DNA from: Sedimenticola sp.
Lineage (GTDB): Bacteria; Pseudomonadota; Gammaproteobacteria; Chromatiales; Chromatiaceae
Length of the DNA stretch: 64,000 nt
Assembly: GCA_027068915.1 (NCBI GenBank)
Contig: JAMOLT010000013.1
Location: 59,938-123,937, forward strand
Direction of reading: 5' to 3'
Below, in pieces: positions 30,667 through 38,674 of this stretch. The notes beneath the pieces are model-generated. The model saw only the letters and a program-made list of their open reading frames with translations, was not told where the DNA came from and did not search any database. Position 1 is the first letter of the stretch; the number at the start of each line of letters is the position of its first letter. The position numbers and the translations under genes are program-made.

Positions 30667-31426
30667 ACTGGTGAATGCGCCGCAGGGCGCCAAGATCCAC
30701 CTGATCGCCGATCAGATCAGGACCGGCCAGCACCTTGCAGGGCTGTTCTTTGCTGCCAAGATGGTCAACAACCAGGGTTGCATCACCGAAATCCTGGTTG
30801 CGAGTGTAATCATTTACCGTAACCAGCAGGGAGCGAATACCGGAACCGATCACGGATTTCACGCCGTTGTCTGAATCCTCGATCGCCATGCAGCTTTCCG
30901 GAGGCAGTTTCAACTGCTCCAGCGCCCAGACAAAAATATCCGGTGCAGGCTTTTTCGCTGGCACAACGTCGCCCGCCGCAATCACCTCAAACCAGTCTTC
31001 CGCATCATCCGCCAAGCTGTTGCGCAGCAACGCTGTCACGTTGGCCGGTGTAGTCGTGGTAGCAATGGCCAGACGCACTCCAGCTTCCCTGGCTTCACGC
31101 AGCAGGCGCTCGACTCCCGGTCGCAAAGGCAATCCGGGATCGACCATCAAGGTCTTGTAGTATTCAGTTTTGGCGGCATGCAGATCAGCGACAAAGGCAT
31201 CAAGCTCACCTTCGGGCCGGAAATCCGGCAGGTAGCGCTGCAAGAAGTATTTGATGCGTTCCTTGCCACCGGTAACGGTCAGCAAATCACCATAGACTTC
31301 AACCGTCCAGTCCCAATCCAGCCCTGCACTTGCAAATGCCTTGTTAAAGGCCGCGAGATGCCCATCACGCTCGGTATCTGCCAGTGTGCCATCGACATCA
31401 AAGATCAGTGCTTCAAGAGTAGCCAT
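30653..31426 (-). CDS. cbbY: CbbY-family HAD phosphatase
   Basis: This 257-residue HAD-superfamily enzyme shows motif I DVDGTLADTE, CbbY-specific TVTGGKERI, motif II ATTTTPAN and motif III KKPAPDIF. CbbY dephosphorylates xylulose-1,5-bisphosphate, an inhibitor of RuBisCO, so its presence suggests a Calvin cycle, although no RuBisCO gene lies here. ATG 31426 is chosen (GGAA 6 nt upstream, N-terminus as in family). The open frame continues 71 codons further upstream without homology. Confidence 0.82.
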   Translation of the reverse strand: MATLEALIFDVDGTLADTERDGHLAAFNKAFASAGLDWDWTVEVYGDLLTVTGGKERIKYFLQRYLPDFRPEGELDAFVADLHAAKTEYYKTLMVDPGLPLRPGVERLLREAREAGVRLAIATTTTPANVTALLRNSLADDAEDWFEVIAAGDVVPAKKPAPDIFVWALEQLKLPPESCMAIEDSDNGVKSVIGSGIRSLLVTVNDYTRNQDFGDATLVVDHLGSKEQPCKVLAGPDLIGDQVDLGALRRIHQYAWK

Positions 31427-31558
31427 AAACAGTTCCACGACTAAATAGTTCCGAAAAAAGCGAAGAATACGCGAACCCGGGCAGATCGGGAAGTGAAACA
31501 AGCCGACATGCACCCAGGAACACAAACCTATATTGGGCAAGGGTCTGAGAGCAACCCT

Positions 31559-31696
31559 GGCAGGCTGTACGCCGTACAAGAACGTACGGCCATTTTCAAT
31601 GACCATAAATCGTTGAAAATGGAGGAAAGACAAAATCACATTTTTGTCTTTCCGGGTTGAAAAAAGCCATGGAAGGATTTTTTCAACATCCTGCTA
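31559..31696 (+). repeat. Multi-hairpin dispersed repeat, copy 2
   Basis: In order: GCCGTAC-loop-GTACGGC, ATTTTCAA-loop-TTGAAAAT, GGAAAGACAAAA-loop-TTTTGTCTTTCC, and GTTGAAAAA-loop-TTTTTCAAC around CCATGG. The end CATCCTGCTA is the inverse of the TAGCAGG start seen in other copies. The first stem differs from copies 1 and 3 by a paired change (T-A to C-G), so the base-pairing is kept. This is the only copy between divergent genes. Confidence 0.82.
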
Positions 31697-32034
31697 ATAA
31701 TTCATTTACGCTGGCATCCATGCACAAGAACAGATTGGTTTTACTTTGCCGGCAGGCGAATGAAAGAATCGCACTGCATGGAGGTGACCGGCACTCAACA
31801 AATTTTGTCATTGAATTGGCAGATAATGACCCGATTTAGTGCTCATTCCGCCACGAAAGTCTGTTGAAAATTTGCTCCAAACGCTCTGGTCTGATACTTT
31901 CCCCTACCTGAAAAAAATACCTGAGCAGAACAGCCAAACCAGGGTGCACAGATAATCTTGCATACATCCAGCTCCATAGCAGAATTTTCATGCCAGGTTT
32001 CAATACCTTACATGCAGCTCATGGAGCCACTGGC

Positions 32035-32103
32035 ATTCAGGTATCATTTTAACACCTGAATCCCCGGGCTCAGGTCAACAAATCAAACGACAAGCTGTCA
32101 GGT
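32035..32103 (+). promoter_or_regulatory. dksA leader with alternative pairings
   Basis: ATTCAGGT (32035-32042) pairs with ACCTGAAT (32054-32061). The same ACCTGA can also pair with TCAGGT at 32070-32075, or with TCAGGT at 32098-32103, which lies 8 nt before the dksA ATG and contains the likely Shine-Dalgarno AGG. This could allow switching of ribosome access. No direct evidence of function. Confidence 0.35.
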
Positions 32104-32111
32104 AACTGCCC

Positions 32112-32543
32112 ATGGCGAAAAAGTCTACAAGTATTGATCCCCTTTCCTTCGAGCCTTACAAGGTAAAACGGGGTGAGGAATACATGAACGAAAAGCAGGA
32201 AGCGCATTTTCGTACCATTCTGGAAAAATGGCGTACATCGCTGATGGAAGAGGTGGATCGCACAGTGCACCATATGAAAGACGATGCCGCCAACTTTCCC
32301 GACCCCAATGACCGCGCCAGCCAGGAAACGGAATTCAGCATCGAGCTTCGCACCCGGGATCGTGAGCGCAAACTACTGAAAAAAATAAATGAAGCACTGG
32401 ATGCCATCGATGCCCATGAGTATGGCTTTTGCGAATCCTGTGGCGCAGAAATTGGCATCCGCCGCCTGGAAGCTCGCCCTACAGCCAACCTCTGCATTGA
32501 ATGCAAGACCCTGGAGGAAATCCGGGAGAAGAATTACGGCTGA
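32112..32543 (+). CDS. dksA: RNA polymerase-binding transcription factor DksA
   Basis: DksA binds the RNA polymerase secondary channel and works with ppGpp in the stringent response. In 143 residues, the coiled-coil tip shows DPNDRAS with D64 and D67 (equivalents of E. coli D71/D74). The four-cysteine zinc finger is C107, C110, C128, C131. It is followed by a hairpin and then gluQ, the arrangement known from enterobacteria. Confidence 0.97.
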   Translation: MAKKSTSIDPLSFEPYKVKRGEEYMNEKQEAHFRTILEKWRTSLMEEVDRTVHHMKDDAANFPDPNDRASQETEFSIELRTRDRERKLLKKINEALDAIDAHEYGFCESCGAEIGIRRLEARPTANLCIECKTLEEIREKNYG

Positions 32544-32569
32544 AATGACTGCTGCTGTTTCCATCTGCA

Positions 32570-32595
32570 AAAGCCGGTGCCGACACACCGGCTTT
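32570..32595 (+). terminator. Stem-loop between dksA and gluQ
   Basis: AAAGCCGGTG (32570-32579) pairs with CACCGGCTTT (32586-32595) over a 6-nt loop, ending in a weak T-run. It lies directly before the gluQ start. In Shigella and E. coli a comparable terminator limits gluQ read-through from dksA. Confidence 0.7.
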
Positions 32596-32605
32596 GCTAT
32601 TTCTG

Positions 32606-33493
32606 ATGTTCCATAACCTGGATTACCACGGGCGATTCGCCCCCTCTCCCACTGGCTCTCTGCATTTTGGCTCCCTGGTTGCCGCCGTTGCCAGCTATGC
32701 AGATGCCCTGCACCACCAGGGCAGCTGGCTGGTGCGCATGGAGGATGTGGACGAAGGCCGCACCGTCAAAGGCAGTGCAGATGAAATACTGCGCACTCTG
32801 GAAGCATTTGGCTTCGAATGGGATCAGCCGGTTCTACTCCAGAGCCAGCGCAAGCCCCGCTACAGGGAAATACTCGATCAGCTGCAGCAGCAAAGGCTTG
32901 CCTACACCTGCTCCTGCTCCCGCAGCGAAGTTGCCGTACATGCACGCATGGGAGTGGAGGGCCCGGTTTATCCAGGCACTTGCCGGAAAACCGCCACGGA
33001 TAAGATCCTGGGAAAAGCCATACGCATTCGCACCAACAGGGAAGAAATCTGTTTTGAAGACCGCATCCAGAACAGGCACTGCCAAGTGCTGGAGAGAGAT
33101 GTCGGCGATTTTATCATCCACCGGGCAGACGGATATACTGCCTATCAACTGGCAGTAGTTGTCGATGATGCCGACCAGGGAATCACCCAGATAGTACGTG
33201 GAGCAGACTTGCTGCTTTCCACTCCCCGGCAGATCTACCTGCAAAAACACTTGGGATTCTCCCGGCCAGCCTATGCCCATGTTCCCCTGGTGACGGACAT
33301 CCAGGGACGGAAATTGAGCAAGCAGGATCTGGCACACCCCGTATCTGCCGGCAAGCCCCTTTCCAGCCTGAAATCCGCCTGGGCATTTCTTCAACAACCC
33401 CCGGCGCCCGAAGAACCGGGCAGTGTTCAGGAGTTCTGGCAATGGGCCGCATCAATCTGGGACATTGGCAGAATCACTACCGGGCACCTCTAG
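32606..33493 (+). CDS. gluQ: Glutamyl-Q tRNA(Asp) synthetase
   Basis: GluQ-RS is a truncated GluRS paralogue that attaches glutamate to queuosine at position 34 of tRNA-Asp. The protein has 295 residues from ATG 32606. It shows the class-I HIGH-like motif in GRFAPSPTGSLHFGSL, zinc-site cysteines (YTCSCSR and YPGTCR), and the KMSKS-like GRKLSKQ; the anticodon-binding domain is absent as expected. Queuosine genes queC/queE are 3 kb away. The TAG stop (33491-33493) is the first triplet of repeat copy 4. Confidence 0.95.
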   Translation: MFHNLDYHGRFAPSPTGSLHFGSLVAAVASYADALHHQGSWLVRMEDVDEGRTVKGSADEILRTLEAFGFEWDQPVLLQSQRKPRYREILDQLQQQRLAYTCSCSRSEVAVHARMGVEGPVYPGTCRKTATDKILGKAIRIRTNREEICFEDRIQNRHCQVLERDVGDFIIHRADGYTAYQLAVVVDDADQGITQIVRGADLLLSTPRQIYLQKHLGFSRPAYAHVPLVTDIQGRKLSKQDLAHPVSAGKPLSSLKSAWAFLQQPPAPEEPGSVQEFWQWAASIWDIGRITTGHL

Positions 33494-33540
33494 CAGGAGG
33501 TTGAAAAACGCCATGGAAGGTTTTTTTCAACACCCTGTTA
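33491..33540 (+). repeat. Dispersed hairpin repeat, short copy 4
   Basis: Only the last stem-loop of the larger repeat is present: TAGCAGGAGGTTGAAAAA pairs imperfectly with TTTTTTTCAACACCCTGTTA around CCATGGAAGG. It starts with the stop codon of gluQ and lies between gluQ and a convergent helicase gene, so it may end transcription from both sides. Confidence 0.78.
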
Positions 33541-33616
33541 GGTGCCCTACTGTTGATCCGGCAAGCGAATGCTTGTACCCGAGAACCGCAATTGATGGCA
33601 GGTCTTGGCTGTACAT

Positions 33617-35497
33617 TCAGCCCGCAAGAGGGTGCATGTTCCTCAGTTGTGCAAGAAAAGAGCTTTCCTTGTGACTGGTGACCAGCAGCATTTCTGTCGA
33701 ACGGGTCATGGCGACATACAGCAGCTTGGCTTCCGAGACCGGGGCAGCAGTCCTGGCCGGCATACTGCCGATACCCGACACCGCAACTACCGGAAATTCC
33801 AGCCCCTTGCTGCTGTGCATGGTCATGAGCTTTACGCGTTCATCTGCCGGACTGAAGCATTTCTTCGATGCAGAATCACCCAGCCAGTGCCGGGGGACAG
33901 CTTCCGCGGCAAAGCATTTGTCCAGTGTTTTTCCCATCCAGTTCGCACGATACGTCACGCACATTTGTGACCAGGGAATGTCTTTTTCCTCATGCAGGCG
34001 GCGGAATAGTTGCGCAATGTAATCAGCTTCCCGTTCATAGCTGCCAAACACCTTAATCACGGGTTTGGGGCCATGGCGGCCTGACGATACAGGTTTAATC
34101 AGGGGCGCATGGTCTTCATCCTTGTCATCAGGCTGCAGATACTGGCTGGCAAACCGATAGGCAAAATTCAGAATCTCATCGGTATTGCGGTAGTTCAGCT
34201 TGAGGATGGTGGTACGCCCCCTGGCTTGCACTCCGACGCTGGAAAGACTGAAATCCAGGGCTTTCTTGTTGCCGTAGATGGATTGGGCGTCGTCATACAA
34301 CAACAGCAGGGAGTTGCTATCCGGATCCACCATCTTCACCACCAGCTTCAACCATTCGGGTGCGAAGTCATGACCCTCATCAATCATCACCGCCCCGTAT
34401 TGCGCCGCGGGGATCATTCCCCGGCCACAGGCATTGATGACCGCTTCCACCAGACGGTCGAAATACGCCTCTCCCGTGGCGGGACGATCGATGTGATAAA
34501 GACGTAGCTGCTCACCACACCAATCATGAAAATGGTAGATCTGCACCTTGTCGCTGATGCCCCGATCAACAATCAGTTCCCGCAACCGTGCCGCCAGGGG
34601 AATGTTGTAGCAGAGCACCAATATGGGCTTGTGCAGCAGTTTGGCAAGATGCAAACAACGATAACCCAGGATCAGGGTCTTTCCAGACCCGGCGACGCCA
34701 TGAATTACCCGGTGACCTTCCCCGAGACTGCGAGCCAGCAGCTCCTGCTGCATATCCATTACCCTGACGATATCGGGCAACAGTGTTTCTGCAGACTCTT
34801 CCTCCGAAGGGAAGAGATCACCCTGGTTATCCGTATCGATGCGAATCTCGGGAAACAGATGCCAGCGAATACGGTCGATCTGGGGCAAGGTCAGTGGCTG
34901 GGGGAACTGCACATTGAACATGTTCCACAAGCGCTCCTGAAAGACTTCCAGGTCGGTGCTTTCCACCATCTCATCCTTGCAAATGATCTGATGCGCAGGC
35001 AGTACCTCACCCAGATCGGTGGACGCAAACTGCCTGCGGGTGATATTGCTCAACACCACTCCATAACCATACGGGAAAACCAGATTCCCCCGATAACGAC
35101 CCGAGGGAGTAACCAGCTGCGGGTCTTTTTGCAGGCGATCGATCAGCTGGTAGGTACACTGGCGCACCTGTTCCAGGGGATTGCTGACTGTCTTGAGTCC
35201 TTGTGGAGTAACAATGGTGGCGGACGCCTTGTCCATAGCCTTTATGGTATCAAGCTTCCAGTCCTTGACTTCCAGCAGCAACAAACCACGATGGGGGTGC
35301 AAAACGATGAAATCAGAATAGCGCTGACGCCTGCCCACCGGCAGTTCATACCAGCACAAATAGTCATTTTCCAGGTGCGACTCCAGGCGCCGGGCAAAGC
35401 GCTTTTCTCCCGCCTGCATACGCGACAGACAACTATTGAGGGCGGGGATCAGCTTGGCCATATCTGCTTGGGGAAGCTGTAGATCGTTGGCATACAC
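33617..35497 (-). CDS. NERD-domain UvrD-like helicase
   Basis: The 626-residue protein has an N-terminal NERD (nuclease-related) domain with D62 in YSDFIVLHP and the E-x-K pair E76/K78 in LLEVKDWK. A superfamily-1 helicase follows: Walker A GVAGSGKT at 267-274, Walker B AVMIDEGHDF, DDAQSIYG, LNYRNTDEI, and near the C-terminus MTMHSSKGLEFPVV and LLYVAMTRS. Such proteins are thought to act in DNA repair or anti-phage defence; nothing around it identifies which. ATG 35461 (MAKLIPAL) is an alternative start matching the usual family N-terminus. Confidence 0.85.
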   Translation of the reverse strand: MYANDLQLPQADMAKLIPALNSCLSRMQAGEKRFARRLESHLENDYLCWYELPVGRRQRYSDFIVLHPHRGLLLLEVKDWKLDTIKAMDKASATIVTPQGLKTVSNPLEQVRQCTYQLIDRLQKDPQLVTPSGRYRGNLVFPYGYGVVLSNITRRQFASTDLGEVLPAHQIICKDEMVESTDLEVFQERLWNMFNVQFPQPLTLPQIDRIRWHLFPEIRIDTDNQGDLFPSEEESAETLLPDIVRVMDMQQELLARSLGEGHRVIHGVAGSGKTLILGYRCLHLAKLLHKPILVLCYNIPLAARLRELIVDRGISDKVQIYHFHDWCGEQLRLYHIDRPATGEAYFDRLVEAVINACGRGMIPAAQYGAVMIDEGHDFAPEWLKLVVKMVDPDSNSLLLLYDDAQSIYGNKKALDFSLSSVGVQARGRTTILKLNYRNTDEILNFAYRFASQYLQPDDKDEDHAPLIKPVSSGRHGPKPVIKVFGSYEREADYIAQLFRRLHEEKDIPWSQMCVTYRANWMGKTLDKCFAAEAVPRHWLGDSASKKCFSPADERVKLMTMHSSKGLEFPVVAVSGIGSMPARTAAPVSEAKLLYVAMTRSTEMLLVTSHKESSFLAQLRNMHPLAG

Positions 35498-35674
35498 TCT
35501 GATCGAACAGGGATTCCCCGACCTTTTTCTTTGGTGTTCTTGCCATTTATTGACTGCCCTTTTGTTTGGAATTGTACAACCGCTACCAGTATCAGGTCAG
35601 TAGTGATGCTGCTGATTTACTGTAACATATTGCAAAAACCACGCTGAGGAGCCAGCCACGGCAGTCCCAAAGAA

Positions 35675-35706
35675 AAAGGCCTACGCTAGCGATAGCGTAG
35701 GCCTTT
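35675..35706 (-). terminator. Terminator of the tRNA-Lys gene
   Basis: A perfect 14-bp stem AAAGGCCTACGCTA/TAGCGTAGGCCTTT with a 4-nt loop, followed leftward by TTCTTT (and rightward by ATTTTATT), just beyond the CCA end of the tRNA. The symmetry lets it work in both directions. Confidence 0.85.
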
Positions 35707-35715
35707 ATTTTATTA

Positions 35716-35791
35716 TGGTGGGCCGTGGGCGATTCGAACGCCCGACCAATTGATTAAAAGTCAACTGCTCTACCGGCTGAGCTAACGGCCC
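35716..35791 (-). tRNA. tRNA-Lys (anticodon TTT)
   Basis: A 76-nt cloverleaf with encoded CCA. Acceptor stem GGGCCGT pairs with ACGGCCC; D-arm GCTCAGCCGGTAGAGC; anticodon loop CTTTTAA; T-arm GGGCGTTCGAATCGCCC. The TTT anticodon reads AAA/AAG lysine codons. It has its own strong promoter and terminator. Confidence 0.96.
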
Positions 35792-35804
35792 CGGGAGAGC
35801 GCGC

Positions 35805-35832
35805 ATTATACAGCGAAGAACGTATCTCTCAA
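35805..35832 (-). promoter_or_regulatory. Sigma-70 promoter of tRNA-Lys
   Basis: Reading leftward, -35 TTGAGA (35832-35827) and a consensus -10 TATAAT (35810-35805) are spaced by 16 bp and followed by a GC-rich discriminator (GCGCGC) shortly before the tRNA. Such discriminators are typical of stringently controlled stable-RNA promoters. Confidence 0.8.
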
Positions 35833-35944
35833 ATACTTTTTTTCCACCCAAGATCCGGGATTGATTGTGGATGCAGGAGCCAAGAAAGATCAAAAGCTTG
35901 TGCTATGCGCTGCTATCCAATCGCGGGGCTTGGGTTCTACTTTG

Positions 35945-36631
35945 TCACGCGTTGCGGTAAGGGGTGGGATCAGCGATCTCGGCTTCGGCAAAGCCCTGTG
36001 CGCGCAGGCGGCAGGAATCACACTTTCCACAGGCTCGGCCTTGTTCATCTGCTTGATAACAAGACACGGTGAGGGCGTAATTCACCCCGAGTTTTGCACC
36101 AGTACGAATAATTTCCGCCTTGCTCATTTTGATCAGCGGCGCCTGAATATGGAATTGCGCACCTTCCACCCCGGCTTTGGTTGCAAAATTCGCCAGTTGT
36201 TCAAAAGCCTGGATGAATTCCGGTCGACAATCCGGATAGCCGGAGTAATCCACGGCATTTACGCCGATAAAAATATCCCTGGCTTCCAGAACCTCTGCCC
36301 AAGCAAGCGCCAGAGAAAGGAATACCGTATTGCGCGCAGGCACATAGGTAACCGGTATGCCGTCAGCCCGCTGTTCGGGAACGGCAATAGCCGTATCGGT
36401 AAGGGCTGAACCTCCAATGCCACCCAGATCCAGACATAGGATCTTGTGGTCAACCACTTTCATGGCTCCGGCCAGCCGGCGCGATGCCTGCAGCTCCGCA
36501 TTGTGACGCTGGCCATAATCGAAACTCAGCGCATGGCAGGCATAGCCCTGTTGCCTGGCGATGGCCAGTACGGTGGCGGAATCCAGCCCGCCGGAAAGCA
36601 GCACCACTGCTTTTCTGGCAAGGCCGTTCAT
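35945..36631 (-). CDS. queC: 7-cyano-7-deazaguanine synthase QueC
   Basis: QueC converts 7-carboxy-7-deazaguanine to preQ0 with ATP and ammonia in queuosine biosynthesis. The protein has 228 residues. The PP-loop motif [11 protein letters not shown] is near the N-terminus, FDYGQRH follows, and the zinc-binding cysteines are in [18 protein letters not shown]. It overlaps queE by 4 nt. Together with gluQ, it shows that the cell makes and further modifies Q-tRNA. Confidence 0.97.
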   Translation of the reverse strand: MNGLARKAVVLLSGGLDSATVLAIARQQGYACHALSFDYGQRHNAELQASRRLAGAMKVVDHKILCLDLGGIGGSALTDTAIAVPEQRADGIPVTYVPARNTVFLSLALAWAEVLEARDIFIGVNAVDYSGYPDCRPEFIQAFEQLANFATKAGVEGAQFHIQAPLIKMSKAEIIRTGAKLGVNYALTVSCYQADEQGRACGKCDSCRLRAQGFAEAEIADPTPYRNA

Positions 36632-37269
36632 CGCCCTGCCTCATCTCCCCACAGGATTTTGTGTAACTGCAGCTGAAACCTTACCGGAAGGTTGTCCTGA
36701 AGAATCCAGTCAGCTAGCATTGCAGGTGCCAGGCACGCCTGCGCCGGGGAAAAAAGCACTTCACATCGACCGGGTAGTTCACGTTCCTGCATCTGTAGCT
36801 TTGCCCAGTCATAATCTTCACGATCACAGATCACAAATTTGATCTGGTCTTTGGAGGAAAGCTGTTGCAGGTTGTCCCAGCGGTTTTTTTCGGCCTCTCC
36901 GGAACCCGGCGTTTTGATATCCATCACGATAATTACGCGTGGATCCACGCCATGCAAATCCAGGCTGCCGCTGGTTTCCAGGGAAACTTCATAATCGGCA
37001 TCACAAAGCCGGATCAACAGCGGCAGCGCTTCTTTTTGCGCCAGAGGCTCGCCGCCGGTGACGGTAACATAGCGTGGCTGGTAAGCCACCACCCGGTCGC
37101 ATATGTCCTGGATATCCATCCATTCACCACCTTTGAAAGCGTAGCTGGTATCACAATATCCACAGCGCAGGGGGCAGCCGGTCAGACGTACAAATACCGT
37201 AGGGAACCCTGCGCTGCGACTTTCTCCCTGCAATGAATAAAAAATTTCACTGATACGCAGTCGGGACAC
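36628..37269 (-). CDS. queE: 7-carboxy-7-deazaguanine synthase QueE
   Basis: QueE is a radical SAM enzyme that contracts 6-carboxytetrahydropterin to 7-carboxy-7-deazaguanine. It has 213 residues. The N-terminal [20 protein letters not shown] and the cluster motif CPLRCGYCD (C-x3-C-x2-C) are plain, and [10 protein letters not shown] follows. It starts at GTG 37269, overlapping the cpoB stop by 1 nt (TAGTG). Confidence 0.96.
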   Translation of the reverse strand: MSRLRISEIFYSLQGESRSAGFPTVFVRLTGCPLRCGYCDTSYAFKGGEWMDIQDICDRVVAYQPRYVTVTGGEPLAQKEALPLLIRLCDADYEVSLETSGSLDLHGVDPRVIIVMDIKTPGSGEAEKNRWDNLQQLSSKDQIKFVICDREDYDWAKLQMQERELPGRCEVLFSPAQACLAPAMLADWILQDNLPVRFQLQLHKILWGDEAGR

Positions 37270-38069
37270 TACCGGGATGATCTCATGTGCTTGAGACGTG
37301 CCTTGGCCATGCGGGCTACGGAAGACGAAGGGTATTTGTCCAGCACCTGCTGCAGCATTTTGCGCGCGGCATCCCGCTTGCCCATAGCAGCCAGAATATA
37401 GCCTTTCTTCAATAACGCACCCGGCACTTTGTCACTATCAGGAAACTCCTTCAGCAATCGATCAAAGGATGCCAGCGCAGACTTGTTTTCCTGGTTCACA
37501 TAGTAGCTTTCACCCAACCAGTAGAGCGCATTATCGGCAAGATCGCTTCGTGGATATTTGACCAGGAATGCCTTGAAGCCGGCAATGGCATCCTTGTAGC
37601 GCCGTTTGGAAGGGTGCAACCAGGCATAGGCGGCATCATAGTCAGCCTGTTCCCGGGCTGGATCTGCCGACGGGGAAACAGGAGCGCCGGGAGTGGTTTC
37701 GCCATAGGCGCTTCCCGATACAGAAGTATCAGGCTGGCTTTCTGCTGGCTGCGCTTCAGGCACAGAAGCCGCTGCGGCCGCTCCTCCGCTCTGCAAGCGC
37801 CCCAGACGTTCATCCAGATCAAGATACAGCTCACGCTGCTTTTTGCGCATGCGCTCCAGGGCATGTTGCTGTTCTTCGACCTGCCCCTGCAATTCCCGGT
37901 TGGTGCGCTTGAGAGCCTGCACTTCCAGCATCAGCTCTGTAATATGCCCGACCCGCCGCTCCAGGCGCTGCAAGCGTTGCTCCAGAGCCCCGTCTGCACC
38001 ATAAACCACCGCCCCATGAGGCAACAGCAAGGCACACAGAGACATTACCAGCAGCCTGTTTTTCTTCAT
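37269..38069 (-). CDS. cpoB: Cell division coordinator CpoB (YbgF)
   Basis: CpoB is a periplasmic TPR protein that links Tol-Pal outer-membrane constriction to PBP1B septal synthesis. The 266 residues have a signal peptide (to about 24), a coiled-coil trimerisation segment (about 28-95), a low-complexity linker and C-terminal tetratricopeptide repeats (YDAAYAWLHPSKRRYKDAIAG-type units). It is the terminal Tol-Pal gene, 59 bp after pal. Confidence 0.92.
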   Translation of the reverse strand: MKKNRLLVMSLCALLLPHGAVVYGADGALEQRLQRLERRVGHITELMLEVQALKRTNRELQGQVEEQQHALERMRKKQRELYLDLDERLGRLQSGGAAAAASVPEAQPAESQPDTSVSGSAYGETTPGAPVSPSADPAREQADYDAAYAWLHPSKRRYKDAIAGFKAFLVKYPRSDLADNALYWLGESYYVNQENKSALASFDRLLKEFPDSDKVPGALLKKGYILAAMGKRDAARKMLQQVLDKYPSSSVARMAKARLKHMRSSR

Positions 38070-38128
38070 GATTGCACTCTATTTTGCGGACAAGGGGTTC
38101 AGATACCATTAAACCCCTTGATCCATGT

Positions 38129-38665
38129 TTACTGATAGACCAGTTCACCACGGCGGTTTTTGGCCCAAGCTTCCTCATTGTGCCCAAGATCCACCGGGCG
38201 CTCTTCGCCATAGCTTACGGTTTCGAGCTGCACCGGACTCACGCCTTCCGCTTCGAGGAAACGCTTCACCGCCTCTGCCCGGCGTTCGCCGAGGGCAATA
38301 TTGTATTCCCGCGAGCCGCGCTCGTCGCAATGCCCTTCGATAACCAGTCGCGCAGCAGGTGAGTTCACCAGATATTCCGCATGGGCACGCAAGGTGGGAA
38401 CATACTCGGGACGAATCTCGGCAGTGTCAAAATCGAAATACACCACTTTCTCGTACAAGGGACTGTTGGGATCTTCCAGGGGGGAGCCTGTCCAGGCACC
38501 ACCGCCGCCGGCAGCGGAAGTATCGGCTCCACCAGCCCCGCTCCCATCACCCACTTGTGTACCAGCGCCTTCACCATCCTGGGGGCCGCCGGTAGAGGTA
38601 CAGCCTGAAAGCAATGCCATGCTGAAAACCAGCGTCAACAATAAAACCATCGTTTTTTTCATCAT
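38129..38665 (-). CDS. pal: Peptidoglycan-associated lipoprotein Pal
   Basis: Pal is an outer-membrane lipoprotein that binds peptidoglycan and TolB. It has 178 residues, a lipobox LLSGC with C22, a Gly/Ala-rich linker, and an OmpA-like domain with FDFDTAEIRPEY and the peptidoglycan-binding IEGHCDERGSREYN. The start ATG has AGGAG 6 nt upstream. It lies 9 nt after tolB. Confidence 0.97.
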   Translation of the reverse strand: MMKKTMVLLLTLVFSMALLSGCTSTGGPQDGEGAGTQVGDGSGAGGADTSAAGGGGAWTGSPLEDPNSPLYEKVVYFDFDTAEIRPEYVPTLRAHAEYLVNSPAARLVIEGHCDERGSREYNIALGERRAEAVKRFLEAEGVSPVQLETVSYGEERPVDLGHNEEAWAKNRRGELVYQ

Positions 38666-38674
38666 TTATAACTC

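Larger units (their letters stand above)
31427..32111. other. Non-coding gap between cbbY and dksA
   Basis: About 685 bp between divergently transcribed genes. It contains repeat copy 2 (31559-31696) and the dksA leader with a small stem-loop and TCAGGT repeats (32035-32103). The stretch 31720-31980 has only a short open frame of 39 codons (ATG 31720) with no recognisable feature, and I do not call it a gene. Confidence 0.6.

Noticed and set aside
30653..31639. Longer start for cbbY (71 extra codons)
   Set aside because: The extension lacks family similarity and runs into repeat copy 2; ATG 31426 has a good ribosome site.
31657..31839. Short frame beginning KKAMEGFFQ, with similar starts at 33423-33674 and 46314-46580
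   Set aside because: The shared peptide is the translation of the last hairpin of the dispersed repeat; the sequences differ afterwards.
35705..35893. Leftward 62-codon frame
   Set aside because: It runs through tRNA-Lys; the QLVGRSNRPRPT-like translation is a typical tRNA shadow.
35945..37269. Possible preQ1 riboswitch for queC/queE
   Set aside because: queE starts inside the cpoB stop codon and queC inside queE, so there is no leader that could hold a riboswitch.
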